From the NCBI GenBank assembly GCA_012934845.2, contig WNNJ02000308.1, positions 148,201 through 212,200 on the forward strand: a DNA stretch of 64,000 bases. Reading direction: 5' to 3'. The stretch comes from Pomphorhynchus laevis (Eukaryota; Acanthocephala; Palaeacanthocephala; Echinorhynchida; Pomphorhynchidae). The first letter of the stretch is position 1; every line of letters begins with the position of its first letter. Position numbers and translations under genes: made by a program. Of this stretch, positions 39,801 through 54,800 are shown piece after piece. The notes beneath the pieces were generated by a model. The model made no database searches. It was given only the letters and a program-made list of their open reading frames with translations, and was not told the origin of the DNA.

Positions 39801-42800
39801 ATTTCCGGCAATAGTATTTTCTTGTGATTTAAAGTCTGTAGAATTAGGTTTGACAACAATTGTTCCACCAGAAAGGCCCTTCGCAAATTATAAAAAATGC
39901 TTCTTAAAAAGATAAAATTGTAGTTATATACTTTGCCAACAAAATCATTTGCATCACCGTCAAGCAATAATGTTAATCCTTTTGAAAGGAAAGCACCTAG
40001 ACTTTGACCTGCAGTTCCGTATAAACGAATAATTATCGAATTATCAGGAAATTCTTCAAGGTTTTCAATTAATCTATATATATTTAACAGTTTAAGCATC
40101 AACAAAAATCTATCAACTTTCGAGATTAGCTTTTGATAAAATATTTAAGGAAATTAAACATAGAAAATAATAAAAAAAATTAATAATTCATTTGCTATAT
40201 ATTAAACAATTAATACATTAGTCAAGCAACGTGTAGTCTAATTGTTTGTTATATGATAAATATTGATTACCTTTAGTAAAAAATCAGTAAAGAGTTAGCA
40301 AGCATTATCTCTTTGGATGAATAATTAAAATATCTTCAAATTCTAATACAAATAATATATTTTATATAACATATTAATTTAAAAATTAAAAATATATAAT
40401 GTTTTAATTATATAAATATTTTAATAATAATAAAATTTTAATTAAAATAAAATTTATTTTATAAAAAAGTAAAATAAATTAAATGAAAATTCATAATTGT
40501 CTAAAATTGTCTATATCTTAATACAACGGCAAGAATACAACTAATTTTACCTGCACACATGGCCGCTCAGTGTTGTACCAAAGGTTCGATCAATGTTCCC
40601 GATTTTAGATTCAAGCATAAGACTTTTGTGTTGTCTCCATTTATTTGAAACTATAAATTCACTTAGACGGCTGACATATTGAAATTCCTAAATTGAAAAA
40701 TTGTATTTTTAATTAACAAACAATTTGAAACTTTTTAATCCCAATAGATTTTTAAATAAAATGGGATTTGTCGAAGTAGTTTAAAAATCACAAATTCAAA
40801 ACCAAATTATAATTGTTAATAAAAAAAACATTGTATAAACATTTTGAATGTATCTGGGGATTTAAAAACTTTTAAATCATGCAATAAAACAAGCCCCCTT
40901 AGCATGGAATTTGTAGTGCCAATTGAAATACTGTGGCTGTATGACTAACAATGAAATAAAAGTATATACTTATCAAATTACTTCCCAGAATGACAAATTA
41001 AACTATTTTGAATTTACCAAAAACGAGTTAATTTTTTACTTAATACAAATTAAATATTACAAATAAAATAGTCATCTATTTTATATTCAATATTTATATT
41101 TCATTAAAATATAAAATACCACTTTATTTTTAATTAAAATTAAATATAAAGTTAAAATATAAACTATTAAAAGTATTGACATACTAATATTACATGTTAT
41201 TTGAGTAAAAATTATTAAAAATGTACAGCCTCTTAAACATTTATGAATAAAATTTAATAAAAAAAAGTGTTGAACCAAATAATTAGGCATGTAAAAAACA
41301 TATAACGCACCAATTTACTGGCTTCATCAAAGGTTACAAAGTGCTGCTGTATGGATGATTTTTCAATTTCAAGATTTGGTGTTAGCATTAATGAGAAATC
41401 TAACGTTTGAGCTTTGTAGTTTAAATCGTTTCTCTTAACCAAGAGATCGGTGCGGCCATTTAGTTCGTGGAAGAAACGAATGCCCAACGCGGCCATAATG
41501 TGTCTAACCTTTATTGTAAAAAAATAAATCCTTCAAAAGCGAAAGTATCAATTAAACAATTGACTAACTTCATCGGCAATAAAGTTAAAGTAATTCACAA
41601 TTGACTGCTCTTTTCCTTGAAATCGTTTTCGCAGTTGTTTGTCCTATAATTAATTGTTGATAAAATCAAATTACCGTAAATGTATCTTTCACCTGAGTAG
41701 CGATTCCCACGTGACAAGTATTGAGATGGCACTTTTTACACATTGTACATCCCAACGCTATCATCACGCAAGTTCCAAAAGAGAAGGAATCTGCACCCAA
41801 TAAGGCAGCCTTTACAATATCGTATCCTTAAGAATACTAAGAATTGAATTGTTTAAAATATGAGCACATATTTAATTTGCTGATAAAAATTAAAATCTTA
41901 GCAGATATTTCGGAATAATTTAAAATTTTTATTTTCATGGCAAAAGTATTACGTATTCATTATTAGATTACTACGTATTCGTCATTAGATTATTCATACT
42001 TTTTATATAACCAATATAATTAATTTATATAAAATTTCTAATTACAGCACAACTATTATATAATTACTTAACATAGAATTTTTTTATTTAAAAATATTTT
42101 ATTATATAAAATTTACTTTTGTATAATAAAAGAATAAATTTAAGTTTTACTTTTTATTTTATCCTTTGGAATTCAGGGGCAGGGTCAATACGCATTAATT
42201 AATTTTTATATCTCGATAGCAAAATCATAGACTTATAACTTTAACTTATAAATGTCGATAAAAAATAAAAGATAAAAAATAAAAGATAAAAAATAAAAGA
42301 TAAAAAATAAAAGATAAAAAATAAAAGATAAAAAATAAAAGCAGTGTCGATAAGCATTAATTAATTTTTATATCTCGATAGCAAAATCATAGACTTATAA
42401 CTTTATAGTAAAATCGTTCTACGTGAATATTTGGTTTATTGATATCATATAATCACTTAAGTCATTAGTTTTCGATTATTCTTTTGTTAAGGTCCAAATT
42501 TATTGAGGATAAATGGATGGCGGAACGTAATTTCATATAATCAATCCAGATTTCTAGTTAAAACACAGACACAACGATTTGATGATTGAATTTTTATATT
42601 TTCTCTCAAAATTAGGATTGCAATTTTTTACTTCTGTTTTAAGTTTACATAGCGCTATAAGAATACTGCAAGAATAATTGTCACAAGATCATAAATTTAT
42701 TTTTATATTTCGCTAGCTGCTTACATCATCATAAACAAATTGTACAATTTGTTCATCATTGAGCAAATTGATGAACAAACTGTAAATTGTTTGATGCTGC

Positions 42801-45800
42801 TACAGTAGATCAACAAACACTTCTTTATTTTTTATATTTTGCTAGCTGCTGCTGATCAGAAAAACGTGCAATCACTTTTTTTATAAAGTTAATTTAACAA
42901 AATTTGGTTGCCGCAAATGAGCCTATAAATGAGTTGCATTGTCAGGTAAGATTATATGTTTTTTTACTATAGCGAGGTATTCGTAGACATGATGAAGAAG
43001 CCCGTGCAATTGTGAAACTAATCTTACGTTTTATTTCAAGTGTACCAATACATCACTATATTGTTCTAATTTTGACCTACAGAATACCGAGACAATGTTC
43101 TTGAGTAGCTTAAAAGCTCCCGGTACAATCTTCCGGATGTATAAAAAATTAAAGGTACACAAATTAACGGTAAAAAATTAACAAATCGTATAATTTGTTA
43201 ATCAATTAAACAAACTGAATGTTTTGTCAAATTGTATGATGAACAAATTGTATGTTTTCTTTCTGATGATGCCAGCAGTAGCTAGCAAAATACAAAAATA
43301 AGTGTTTGTTGATCCTTCTCCGAGATTCAAAATTAAAACAAATCGAATAAGACCATTTAAAATAATCATATTTTGAAATCATTATAATTGAAATTATTTG
43401 AAGGAATTTAAGGTAATTTCAGTAAATAACATTAATTAACTAATAATTAATTAAGTAATTTATAATTAATTATCAATTAGACAGTAATCTAAATGATGCA
43501 ATAATAGAATATTGCGATTAATTGTTTAAATACAATAGCCAATTATTATCAACTTATAAAATATTTCAATTATTCGATTATATTTATAAATTCATTGTCA
43601 CGTGAACGATCCGATTAACGCTCGGTTCGACAACGAAATTCAAATTACATTAATTGTAATCGGTAATTCCAAATCGTTAATGCTTTATTAGCTTGCATAT
43701 TTAAAATTAAAATTATTTTATTATTATAAAATATACAAAAATAGAATTTACAAAAATAAAATATACAAAAATAGGAATTAATTTGAGTAATAATTAATTT
43801 AAATAATAATAAAAAATAATTAATAATAAATATCCGAGAAGTATTATTATACCTCTGCCGCTTCCCGGCGCTGGGGCAAAACATACAGAATCAAAAGTGT
43901 ACAATATTTTAAATGAAAGGTAAAATATTGTCGATATGATTCAGTTCATAATTCGTAGCTATTGAACATTTGAACACGTGCAAATTTGATCTACAAGAAT
44001 GACCGCAAAGCTTGCAAGTTCACGAGCTAGATTTTTCACGAAAAGGAATTTTGCATCTACATAAACGATCATTGTATCCATCAATAGATGGTCGCAGGAT
44101 AAAAGGGCCTTTAGTTGACTTACTGTTGCGTCAAGATGAATGAAACCTAGTCGGAGTTTAATCAAGCTATTGGTCAACATTTGATAATTTAAGGTGTCAT
44201 TTATCTAGATGCCTGCTCAAAGTATGCGCCATAGGAAGATTCATTCTATCTAGCCGATATTCACATAATGCCCACTCAGCTGTAGGATAAGATAAAGTGA
44301 AAATGTGTACCTTGTAAGATACTCGGCAAATAGACTTGATAATAATTCACTTAAGTCTATCTTTTCAAAATTTGCATGTGAGATCTGTCCAATATACATT
44401 CAAAGCGTGTGTTAGTGAAGGGAGTAGCATTGTGTTAAAATATTCTAACCAAAATACAACTTTTTTAGTAAAGTGGACATAAACGTAGAAGGCATGAATT
44501 TATCCTCTATATGCTTCCCAAAACATCGACGAGAAGTGACGGTGACACCTAAATAACTATAGTGATTGCAAAATAGAATATTATTGTTTACATATGTTAG
44601 TCTATCTACTTTACGAAGGATTTAGTCTTTGGTGTATTTATGAAATGAATAGAACGTTTAAATTATTCCATTATTTTATAAATTCATTGTCAGGTAAACG
44701 ATCCGATCAACGCTCGGTTCTAGCGAAATATAGACATACATGTGTGTGATGGTCCTTCTCCAAAATTCAAAATTTAAGCAAATTGATAAAGATCAGTTAA
44801 AATAAAATAATTTAATTTGCTTATCTTGATAATGAGCAAATTAATTAGCAAATTTTATGTGTTGTGATTATGCTACAGTATTTAGCGAAATATAAGAATA
44901 GATTAGTGTTCAATTTAATTTAATTCCAATTAGAAAATCGATCAACATTAGAAATTTTTAATAGTAAATTATTTTATATAAGTATTTTTATAAATACTTT
45001 TATAAAAGTATTTATATTGTTTCATTAATAGAAAGTATAATATATAATAATATATTTTACTTTCTATTAATGAAACAATATAAATACATTTATAAAAGTA
45101 CAATACATTTCTTATCTATATATTTATATATAATCCTGTAAGATTATCAAATCAACAGATTTAATGACCAGCATTTAAATTATGGTATTCGAAGCAATTA
45201 CTGTAATTTTAAATTGATTCCACTGTATAATCTTTATAATATGATAACATTTGGTTTATTTTTTTATCTTAATAAAAAAAACCAAAGGGATATATTTGTT
45301 GTAATTAAAAAAATTTAATTTAAAATTTTTAAACATTTAATGTGATAATATGAAAATAAAGAATATAATTATATTTCATAAATTTTTTAAACTAACGGTT
45401 TTATCATTAGGTTTGGTGCATATTCGCTTAATGTGAATTTAAAGCAGCAATTAATTAAGCCGACTTGAATCACAAATAGCTAAAAGCGATAATCTAATGG
45501 AGTATATGAACGAATATATATAATCTGAACGAGTGTTCCATATAAAACAGAGTTAAAATTAGCATTTATAATCAACACAAATTTTACAAATAAATTTCAC
45601 GATTGCGCGGTATAAAAGTTATAAAATACATAAATACCGTTTTGCAGTTGACCATCAACCTCAAGTGTGACCTTCTTCCTGATATTATTAAGCACAAGAA
45701 CTTGATGACTTTCCGCTATACCAAGTTCCCATGGCATTCCTGCATTTTTGATTCCAGTGCGATTACTACCACCGGTGCCACCTCCGTGTCCAGAAATGGT

Positions 45801-48800
45801 TACGTGCTTAACGCCCGTCTTAAGTTAACATTAGACAAAAGTTGCGACTGCTTATACATTTAAGTTTTAATATTTTATTATACTATAAGAAGAATTAGTA
45901 CCTTAACTGCACCGGTTGCTACAACTCCAACGCCAACGGATGAAACAAGTTTTAAACTTATTATGCAAGTCGGATTTGCGCTGCGAAGGTCATACACTAA
46001 CTAAAAGAATTTTATTAAATTTACACATTACAAATGGTTGTAAAATATTTGATGTTTAGTTGGAAATTTAATTTTAATTTTAACAATTACTTGATATTAA
46101 GAGCATGACATTTTAGTTTTGTTAAAATCATTAATTGAAAGGAATTATGATGTATAATTATATAATAATTTATCATATATTATACTAATTTATATCATAC
46201 TAATTTTTAAATTATATTTAATTAGCGGAGAGAGTAAAGTTATTATTTTTATTAAAAGTCAAATTTTCGATGGCTAACTGTAAAACATCCGCAGTACAAA
46301 ATTATTAGAAAAATACTAAACGAAATCAAAATATATAGTTAGTTCACGAAGCAGCAATTAGTTCACGACGCGATATGCTGCGCCGTGCGGATGATAAATA
46401 ATATAATGTTACTAATTAAAATTATATTAAATTATTATTATTTAATATATAATATATTATATTAATATTTTATTTAAAATATTATTTTGTTTATTCTAAA
46501 TATAGTGGAATAATAAATCTTTTTAAATCTTGAAATCGTTTAATTCAGAAAAATATTTTAGAGTTAATTACATGATTCTGTTATTTCATAAAACTCAAAA
46601 CGACGAAGCGTTAAACTCATTTTTTATAAGATACAAATTGAACAATAAATGACGGATATTTTTAGCAATATTTTTAGCTTAAGTTAGAGAATAGCCGCCG
46701 TGATAAATTAGATTTAATAAACGTTGTGATATCTTTCAATTGGCAAATAGTTTTATATATAATATAAATATTTAAATATATAATAATTAAATATTTTAAA
46801 ACATTATAAATATAATGATAAGTGTCTACATTTTGGCTAATAATTTATCACTTACCAGTTAAACCAAAACGTGAAAAAGAGTATAAACATATGATATATA
46901 GCAGCGGTTGATATGTTTAAATTAAATAAAAAATACATTTGATTCGTTGTTAATACTAATTCAAAAAATATATCAAATTGATCTTTTGTTGATTTGCATA
47001 TTGACAATTTATCATTTAAAGAAATATATTGAAATTTAATTATTCTTTAATGCACATGTTTTTCTAACAGTTATGCCAATTAAATATTTTTAGTAGACAA
47101 ATATTCTACTAAAAATAGTAGAAATGTTTTCGATTTCTACTAATCGTTTTAGCATTTCGTCATCATTTTGACTTATCAGGTACTAGTTACCGTTTTTTTT
47201 TCGATTCTTTCGCGGCTTCCAAACTGATGATAAACTACTTCCCATGGAATCCTCTTGACTCTCATAAACAATTTTATATTTTGATTTTATTGCAAATAAT
47301 TATGTTATAATTTTCTAATTAATTGAATTGCTGATTCAACTAATTAAATTGTCAAATTAATAAAACATAGTCTGAGTCTATTATAAGTCTATTAAGTTAT
47401 AAATTATACTAATTTATATCAATTTATATTAACTGATGTTGTATTTATATCAAGAATATTGAAAATTAAAAAGAATATTATAAATTCAATGTTCCCTCAT
47501 TTTAAATTATATTTAATTAGTGGAGATAAATTTGTTATTAGCTACATTTATGGGCGGAAAGAGTGGAATTATTATTTTTATTAAAAGCAAAATTTTCGAT
47601 AGCTAACTGCCATCATCCTCAGAACAAAATTATATTTCAACATTATAACGTTTATTATTACGCAATAATATATTTTTATTTTTATAATAAAAAAAATTAA
47701 ATAAAAAACAATTGCCTCAAATAAAATAATAAATTTAACAAACAAATTAAAAAATATTAGTCATAAGATCAATATCCGGTTTATTATTATGCTTAATATA
47801 TTTTTATTTTTAATCATAAAATATGCTTCCTGTATTATTCGTTCTAACATATCGTTTTTCAAGGAAATTATTACACTATTCTCAAAAGATATTCTATGAT
47901 TATTATTTAAGGACTAGTCTCTAACAGCGCCGAATGCTGTTCCTTTTTTAACAGAATATTTATGTTGGTTAATACATTTAGCCGAACCTTGCCCTGTTTG
48001 TCTTATATATCTTAGTTATAAGATCAATATCCGGTTTATAATTATAATTAAATGTTTTGTTTGTTAAATTTATTATTTTATGTAATGCAATTGATAAGTT
48101 TTGTTTAAATATTCTATGTTTTATGTTGATTTATTTTTCTTTATTTTAATTCAAATTTTATTGTGATCTTAATTGATCTTATTTGTTTCATTTTGTACAT
48201 AGTGAATTTTCAACTAGATGCACATCTAGTTGTTTGATCTACTGCGTTGTGGTAAGATTCTGGATAGGATTTTTAACGCTTTAATTTGCTGCGTTGTAAA
48301 CTATATATTTTAATTTCGTTGTACATTTTTTATAATTTGGTCCTGAGGATGATAGCAATTAGATATCAAAAATTTGACTTTTAGTAAATATAATAATTTC
48401 ACTCTCTCCGCTAATTAAATATTATTCAGAATAAGATCATAATATGTTAAACATCGCTTAGTAACGATGTTGCTTGTCGATTTAATTTATCGATCTAAAA
48501 ACAAGATGCACTTAGGATAAACATGAACAGTCGATAAATTGCTTAATTTTATACCTGTATGGAATTAAAAACAATTCTTTTTAAGTATATCTGTAAGTCA
48601 AGACTAATTTTAAAGGTCATAAGATTTACGATTTTATAATTTTATGATAATAACAGTAAACTAAAAAAATCTTTTCACGGTAACATAAGATAGCAACATT
48701 AGTTTATTGAACCAATGTAGCTTTCTGATGGTAATTATTAAATATTAAAGTACGAAACCTGAGATAGATCTTCAACGCTGTAAACGTCGTGATGTGGAGC

Positions 48801-51800
48801 AGGACTTCGATCGCCAGTTAACGGCATTGATCGTCGAGTTTCAGCAACAACTTTATCCATTTTATACCAAGGTAGCTCTCCGCCTTCACCAGGCTTTGAT
48901 CCTTGACCTATCTTGATTTGAAGCTCTTTCGCATTTACTATGTATTTAAGATCAACCCCAAATCTTCCAGATGCAATCTTCGGAAAATAATAATAAAGTC
49001 AAAGATATGATACTAAATTAAAACTAGAACAAGTTTTGAGGCACAACAAAATATATTAATCTATTAAATAAATAAAATTTTGATATTTTAATTAATGAAA
49101 TAATTAAGAAACTGTTTTATTGTTTTTAAGAAATCGTTATAAACAATAATCGTACACAAACTTCAGTGATAAACAAAACGGTATGTGCTTGGCAGAACGG
49201 CATTCATTAAAATTCTGTAGATCTGGATATCCTCAAACCTAAGGAGCATATATTCATTTTTAAACAAGACTTCATCATTGCTGTTAAAAATGAAAACGAC
49301 AAAATTGTAAAAGTGAATTTTTATTCATGAACCAAAATCAATTAGCATTTGTGATCAAGAGCATTGAATTTATATTTTTTCAATTTTTAGAAAAATATTT
49401 TTAAGAAAAAATTAAATTTATAAATCAAGACTAAAAAAACATAATAAATGATAAAACATCATTTTCCTTTGATCTGTTATCAAAAGTTCTTGATCCTGTT
49501 AATAACAACGATCATAATATTGATATACTCACTAATAAGCTCATTAATGTTTATTCACGCAATCATTCTTCTATATTGAAATTTTTTAATTTCGATAAAC
49601 TGATTTTGTCCAAAAATCAGGATATTAAAAAATATATCAGGATATTAAAAAATATATCAGGATATATTTTTTATATCAGGAAATATACGCAATCAGGATG
49701 TTTAACTTGATTGCAGATGTGAGCTGAAATTCTTTTGATTGTGGCACGAGCTTACCCTCACAGGTATAGCTCAAATTATTGATACAGCAGGACGCTACTA
49801 ATCAGTCTGGATGGGTCTCATCAGCCGCTGACCCATCCCTACAATTCACTTTTCGACACTTATCTGCTTACTCCGTACACTGCTTCTGATCGGATTTGAA
49901 CTTAAAACGTCTGTATCGCGAATCAACGTTACATACACTAGCTGGCTGCTCCAGTGATGTAGATATACATTTCTGTATATTACTTTTGATAGGGGATCAC
50001 ATTCTAACGGTCCATTAAAAACTTACACTGTGTGTGATCCGCTAGCCGAATCAATGTTTTTCATGATTAATACTATATTTAATATTAATTAATATAAATA
50101 TTAACCTGACGATATATTAATATGACGAGATATATAAACATATCTCGTCATAGCCGTCACAGCGAGGTGAACGGAATTATTTGCATGGCTATAGTGACAG
50201 CCGGTTTCTCAAGTCGGTTGGAACCGAGCGGTATTTGTTAAAATAATGAAAACCATCCCGACGAGTGCACGTTGGTTTCCTGGTCTGGAGGCGAGTAGCT
50301 AGTCTGGGATGCCACGTGTGTGAACACCTTGACCAAGAGTTACCAACACATGGTCACACAGCGCAGGCACTGCAGCAGTCTCAGCTGAAGTTAAAAAACG
50401 AAGGAAACATGCATGTCTCGACGAATGGACAAATGTTTTCGAACCAGTGGCAATAGAGTCCTTAGGTGCGATCGGCCCGTACACCACTAAATTTTTGGAT
50501 GAACTTGACAGGCGATTAAATGGGAGTACCGACAAACGTCGATCGGCGTCGTTTCTATTTCAAAGACTAAGTGTGGCAGTTCAACGAGGCAACGCAGCAT
50601 GTATCGAGGAGAGCATGCAAGATTGCGATTAATAAAGAAACTTTATTGATCTCCCTTAAAATGTTTCTTTTGTATTGATTTTATTACAATATTGCTACAA
50701 ATATAAATATTTATATTTATAATAATATTTATAAATAAATAAAAATGTATTAATATTTAATTGGTTTAGACAAAACTGTGTAGAACAGTTTAAAAACCAA
50801 GAAATAAATAGTTTAAAATTTAGTTTCGGGTTGATCATTACGAATATAAAAACATCAAATTCATCCATAAATAATACCGTTTAGTTTTTAATAAAACTAT
50901 ACCTTTATTAGCAAAAGTTAAAATTAAACAGAAAGTTTACTGTTGATATTTAAAAGTCTGAGTATTCAATCGAGTATGTAGTCAGCATATAAATTTATTG
51001 TGTACAAGCGAGAAACATATCCCAAATGTATTTTCAATGCGATTTTATCATGCACATTTACGAAGAATAATTTAAATGTAAATTAGGAATACTTGCCTGC
51101 TTGATAGTTGCTTCTTCTCCACCGGCAGGAATTCCACCTTCTCCGCAGTTTGAAGAACATTTTAGAGTCTTCATTGCCCGAACTATGCTATTATATGCCT
51201 CAATTGAAACAGATCCAAAGCTTATGGCAGCTAAATAAAAATTCAAATAGCCTGTATTTTATTTATAGTGGCAAATGGGCGCCTATGCGCGCTTACAAGC
51301 CCACGAAAAAACAAATGTGAGAAACAAAATAAAATGTAAAATGAATTTGTTAATAAAATTGAAGGAAGTATACGACAAGGAATGCGGCAATACGTCGGTG
51401 GTAAACAAAACATGTTGAGTAGTTCGTTGAAGTGGTATGATAGAGTTGTGAGTTGGATAAGATGTTGAGAGAATGGATTTCTTGATATATTGTAGAGGTA
51501 AAGCCATAGTGCAGTAACTTAGACGATATTTGAAGAGTAGGATTGACGAGGAAGAACGGACGTAAGATGGCAAAGAATTCCAGGCAAGTGGAGCAGCGAC
51601 GATAAAATAGCGGAGGCTTTTGTGTTGGTTGAGTACGGAGGGACGTGAAGTAGAGAATTACTTGATCGCAGAGCCAAGAAGCCATAGCTCGAATCATCAA
51701 GATAATCAAGGTGTAAGTAGGATGATAAGTAACGAAATAGAAGACGATAGGTAACAATACGCAAACAAAATTCAACACAAAGGTTAATTGTGGGTCAAGA

Positions 51801-54800
51801 TAAGACGGAAAGATGATGGGATATATGGTCGAGGCGGTAAAGACGCAATAAGACACTAACAGCAGAGTTTATAATACGTTGAAGAGATAAAAGAGCAGAA
51901 TTATGAGTTGGCAAGTAGGCTAAGGCAAAAGTCGCTTCTGGGAAACAGGGGAGACTATATAAGAACAAAACAAGATCGGAAGACGATCAACCTACGAATG
52001 CAATGGAGATCACGAAGAAATAAGAAACAAGAGTGAACTTTGTCATAGGCAAAGGGTTTGAAGAAAATAAATTTGTCAAAGTGAAAACCTATGAAAATCA
52101 TATTGTCAACGATTGAAATAATGATATAATTAACAGATATAAAATATGTGGAGTTGTGTCGAGGTGATTAGGAATTATCCACATGATTTTAAACTTTTCA
52201 TGATTAAGAGCTAGGCAAAGGGAGAAGTGATAGTTGGAGAGTATCATTAAAAGATATCAGTAAAAGACAATTTGTTGCGGAAGTTGCGAGATCGTGGATC
52301 CAAAGATAATGCGCGTGATAGTATATGAGGATTGTATCAGCATACCGCATCAGATGAAAGTTATAGTCAAGAGTTATAGCAGACAAGTCGCTAATGGAGG
52401 GAAGGAAAGATAATTATCGGATCAAACAAATTCCTCAAGTTTACGAGGTTTATGTTCACGTTGAATGTAACATCATTCTTTTTAGCGAATATTATTATTT
52501 TTATGTACCCATTCTCTGGTAGCCCAGTAATGGTACAAATATTTTAATACATTTTATTAAATAAAACAACTATATTTGTGAGAAAGGCGAAATATCGTTA
52601 TAGTGTCATTGACGATCTATATTGTTTGTATGGATGGTCAAACAATGTTGTGGGCAATACTTCCTTGTCATAAAACATGTTTACTCACTCCCGATTTAAC
52701 ACAACATCATCAGGGACATAATCGAATAGGAATTATCTCAAATAGTTCTAGTCGAAATGACTACTGATCGATATCACTACTGATATCAATCGTCTGCAAG
52801 AAAACATCATTGTACCCGCATAATTATGTGAAAACACTCGTTCTTTTAAAGTGACCCCTGACCTTCGCAATTATGAGATCATAATTGCGAAGGTCAGTTA
52901 AAAAACGTTTTATTTATCAAATTCGTTTTCAATATTTTGGTAGGTACAAAAATCGTAGATCATTCAATAATTGCATAATATTTAATGCAATTAATATATT
53001 ATTTACCTCCGATGTTTGTCGAAACTTTCAAATACTAAAATAAATACCTGCCGCAAACCTCTTTAAAATACATGCTTTGCTTTCGACTTCGTTAAGGCTG
53101 ATAGGGTTATTGCTGTATACAAAGTCCAGTTGACCGGAAAGTGTACAGTGCTTAGTCAGTTCATTGTGCAAACAAGAAAACTTTCGATATACTTCAAGGT
53201 TATTCGTGTGGATTGCTCTCTGAAAAATTTATATGTACTAATTTTCCCAAAAATAAAAGTACATTGGCTACTTTTGACCAATAAGATAGTATCAATGATA
53301 ATTTATAATCTAAAACACAAAATGGAACGGTGACTGTGTAACATAAAAATTAAATTCATTAGTCGATTTCATGCTATCTTCGTGTGGTTCTTTCAATCCT
53401 ATCAGAACTGAACACTACAATCAGCGTGGGTGGATCTCATCAGCAGTGAGCTCACGCCTACATTTCGTGTTTCTATCCGTTTACAGTTTCTGCTGTACTC
53501 CTTGTCGTCGAAATGCTAGTTTATTATTCATTCCTATACGAATTGTTCACCGGACAGTAAACCGTAAGATGTCGTTTTACTATTGTGAATATTCATTGCT
53601 CTTACACGATCCGTATTACTTCATTGGTCGATTTTATATTATCCTCGTATGGTTCTTTCAATCCTGTCAACATCACTGTACACTACAATCAGCGTGGGTG
53701 GATCTCATCAGCAGTGAGCTCACGCCTACATTTCGTGTTTCGGTCCTGTTAATGACTCTGCTGAATGAAACCTAACAATAAAGTAATACGGCTCGTGTAA
53801 GCAATGAATATTCACAATAGAAATAATCATTAAAATAGAGTCGGGCAGAAAATAAAAACGTATAATTTTGCTTCAGATTTTTTTCTAAAGAAGTTTTTAA
53901 AAAATAAAGACGACCTTTGTTAATAGAGAAATAAAACTAATTTAAAAACAAAAAGGTTAGATTTCATTTATAATAATTGTGTCCTTAATTTGAAACCATC
54001 ATATTTGAATTATTAAATATAATATATGTTCTTCAAATATGAGATATTAAAAGTATCTAAATTAATTTCATATATTTTATATCTATAAAAATCTATTAGT
54101 TTCATTAATAGAAATGAAAATTGTTACGCAATTTTTTACAACCAAAGACAAAATTTCAAAGTTATAATCTTCACGTTTAAATGATAACTTCAGAGGCAAT
54201 AACAAACTTATTATCACAAAACGGTACCTAGATTCAAAAATATACCTATTTGGTAAATCTATTTCTGCTTTAAAATAGCAGAAAAAAGTAAGCAAAATAT
54301 TATTTACAGATTAATGATTTACAGACTTGATATAAAATTACACATTGTATATATTTAACTTATTTAAATATATATTGTATTTAACCTGGTTAAATGCATT
54401 TGATTTACGATTCGCAATTGCTAACATGTTATCCTAATAATTAAAAGAATCAAATAAACTACGAGTTTATTAAAAACCGTTTGTATAAAAAGTAAAATTT
54501 AAGCTTTTTTTGTTAGAATGTCAACTATAACAATGCCATGTTAAAAGTCGGCGTTGTATGGATAAACGAACACTTAGTGGCCTAGGGCATGTAACGCCAA
54601 TGATGTAGGTATTTCTTAGATGCTTAAATAAAAGTATAAAATTATAAATTAGATAAAGTTCTATTATCTTTTGTTGACGAGCCAGAATATCAACTTTTAG
54701 AGTAGTAAGAGAAAAAAGAAAATGTCACTGTAATAACTGACATAATATGAGTCAAATCTAATGAAATAATATTATTTAAAGAATTATTTTTGTCTGGATT

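Noticed and set aside
42257-42343. CRISPR-like regular repeat
   Set aside because: It is a simple 14-bp A-rich tandem array without spacers, in an animal genome.
43645-43884. 79-codon minus-strand frame
   Set aside because: It is made mostly of I, F, Y, N and K codons from low-complexity A+T sequence and shows no motif.
53690-53745. SINE core with GGACCGAAAC upstream and CTGATGAGGTCC downstream (in the best copy), which looks like a type II hammerhead with a perfect stem II
   Set aside because: A CACG/CGTG helix III is possible, but no U16.1-H17 cleavage site follows it in register and stem I cannot form in the 9 nt left. The alternative GCGTGGG/CCCACGC stem explains the conservation better.
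54386-54433. 16-codon minus-strand exon candidate ([16 protein letters not shown]) for GOGAT
   Set aside because: Exon 4 (57116-57250) joins exon 5 (53048-53219) directly in phase and gives a continuous family-like sequence, so no exon is needed here.
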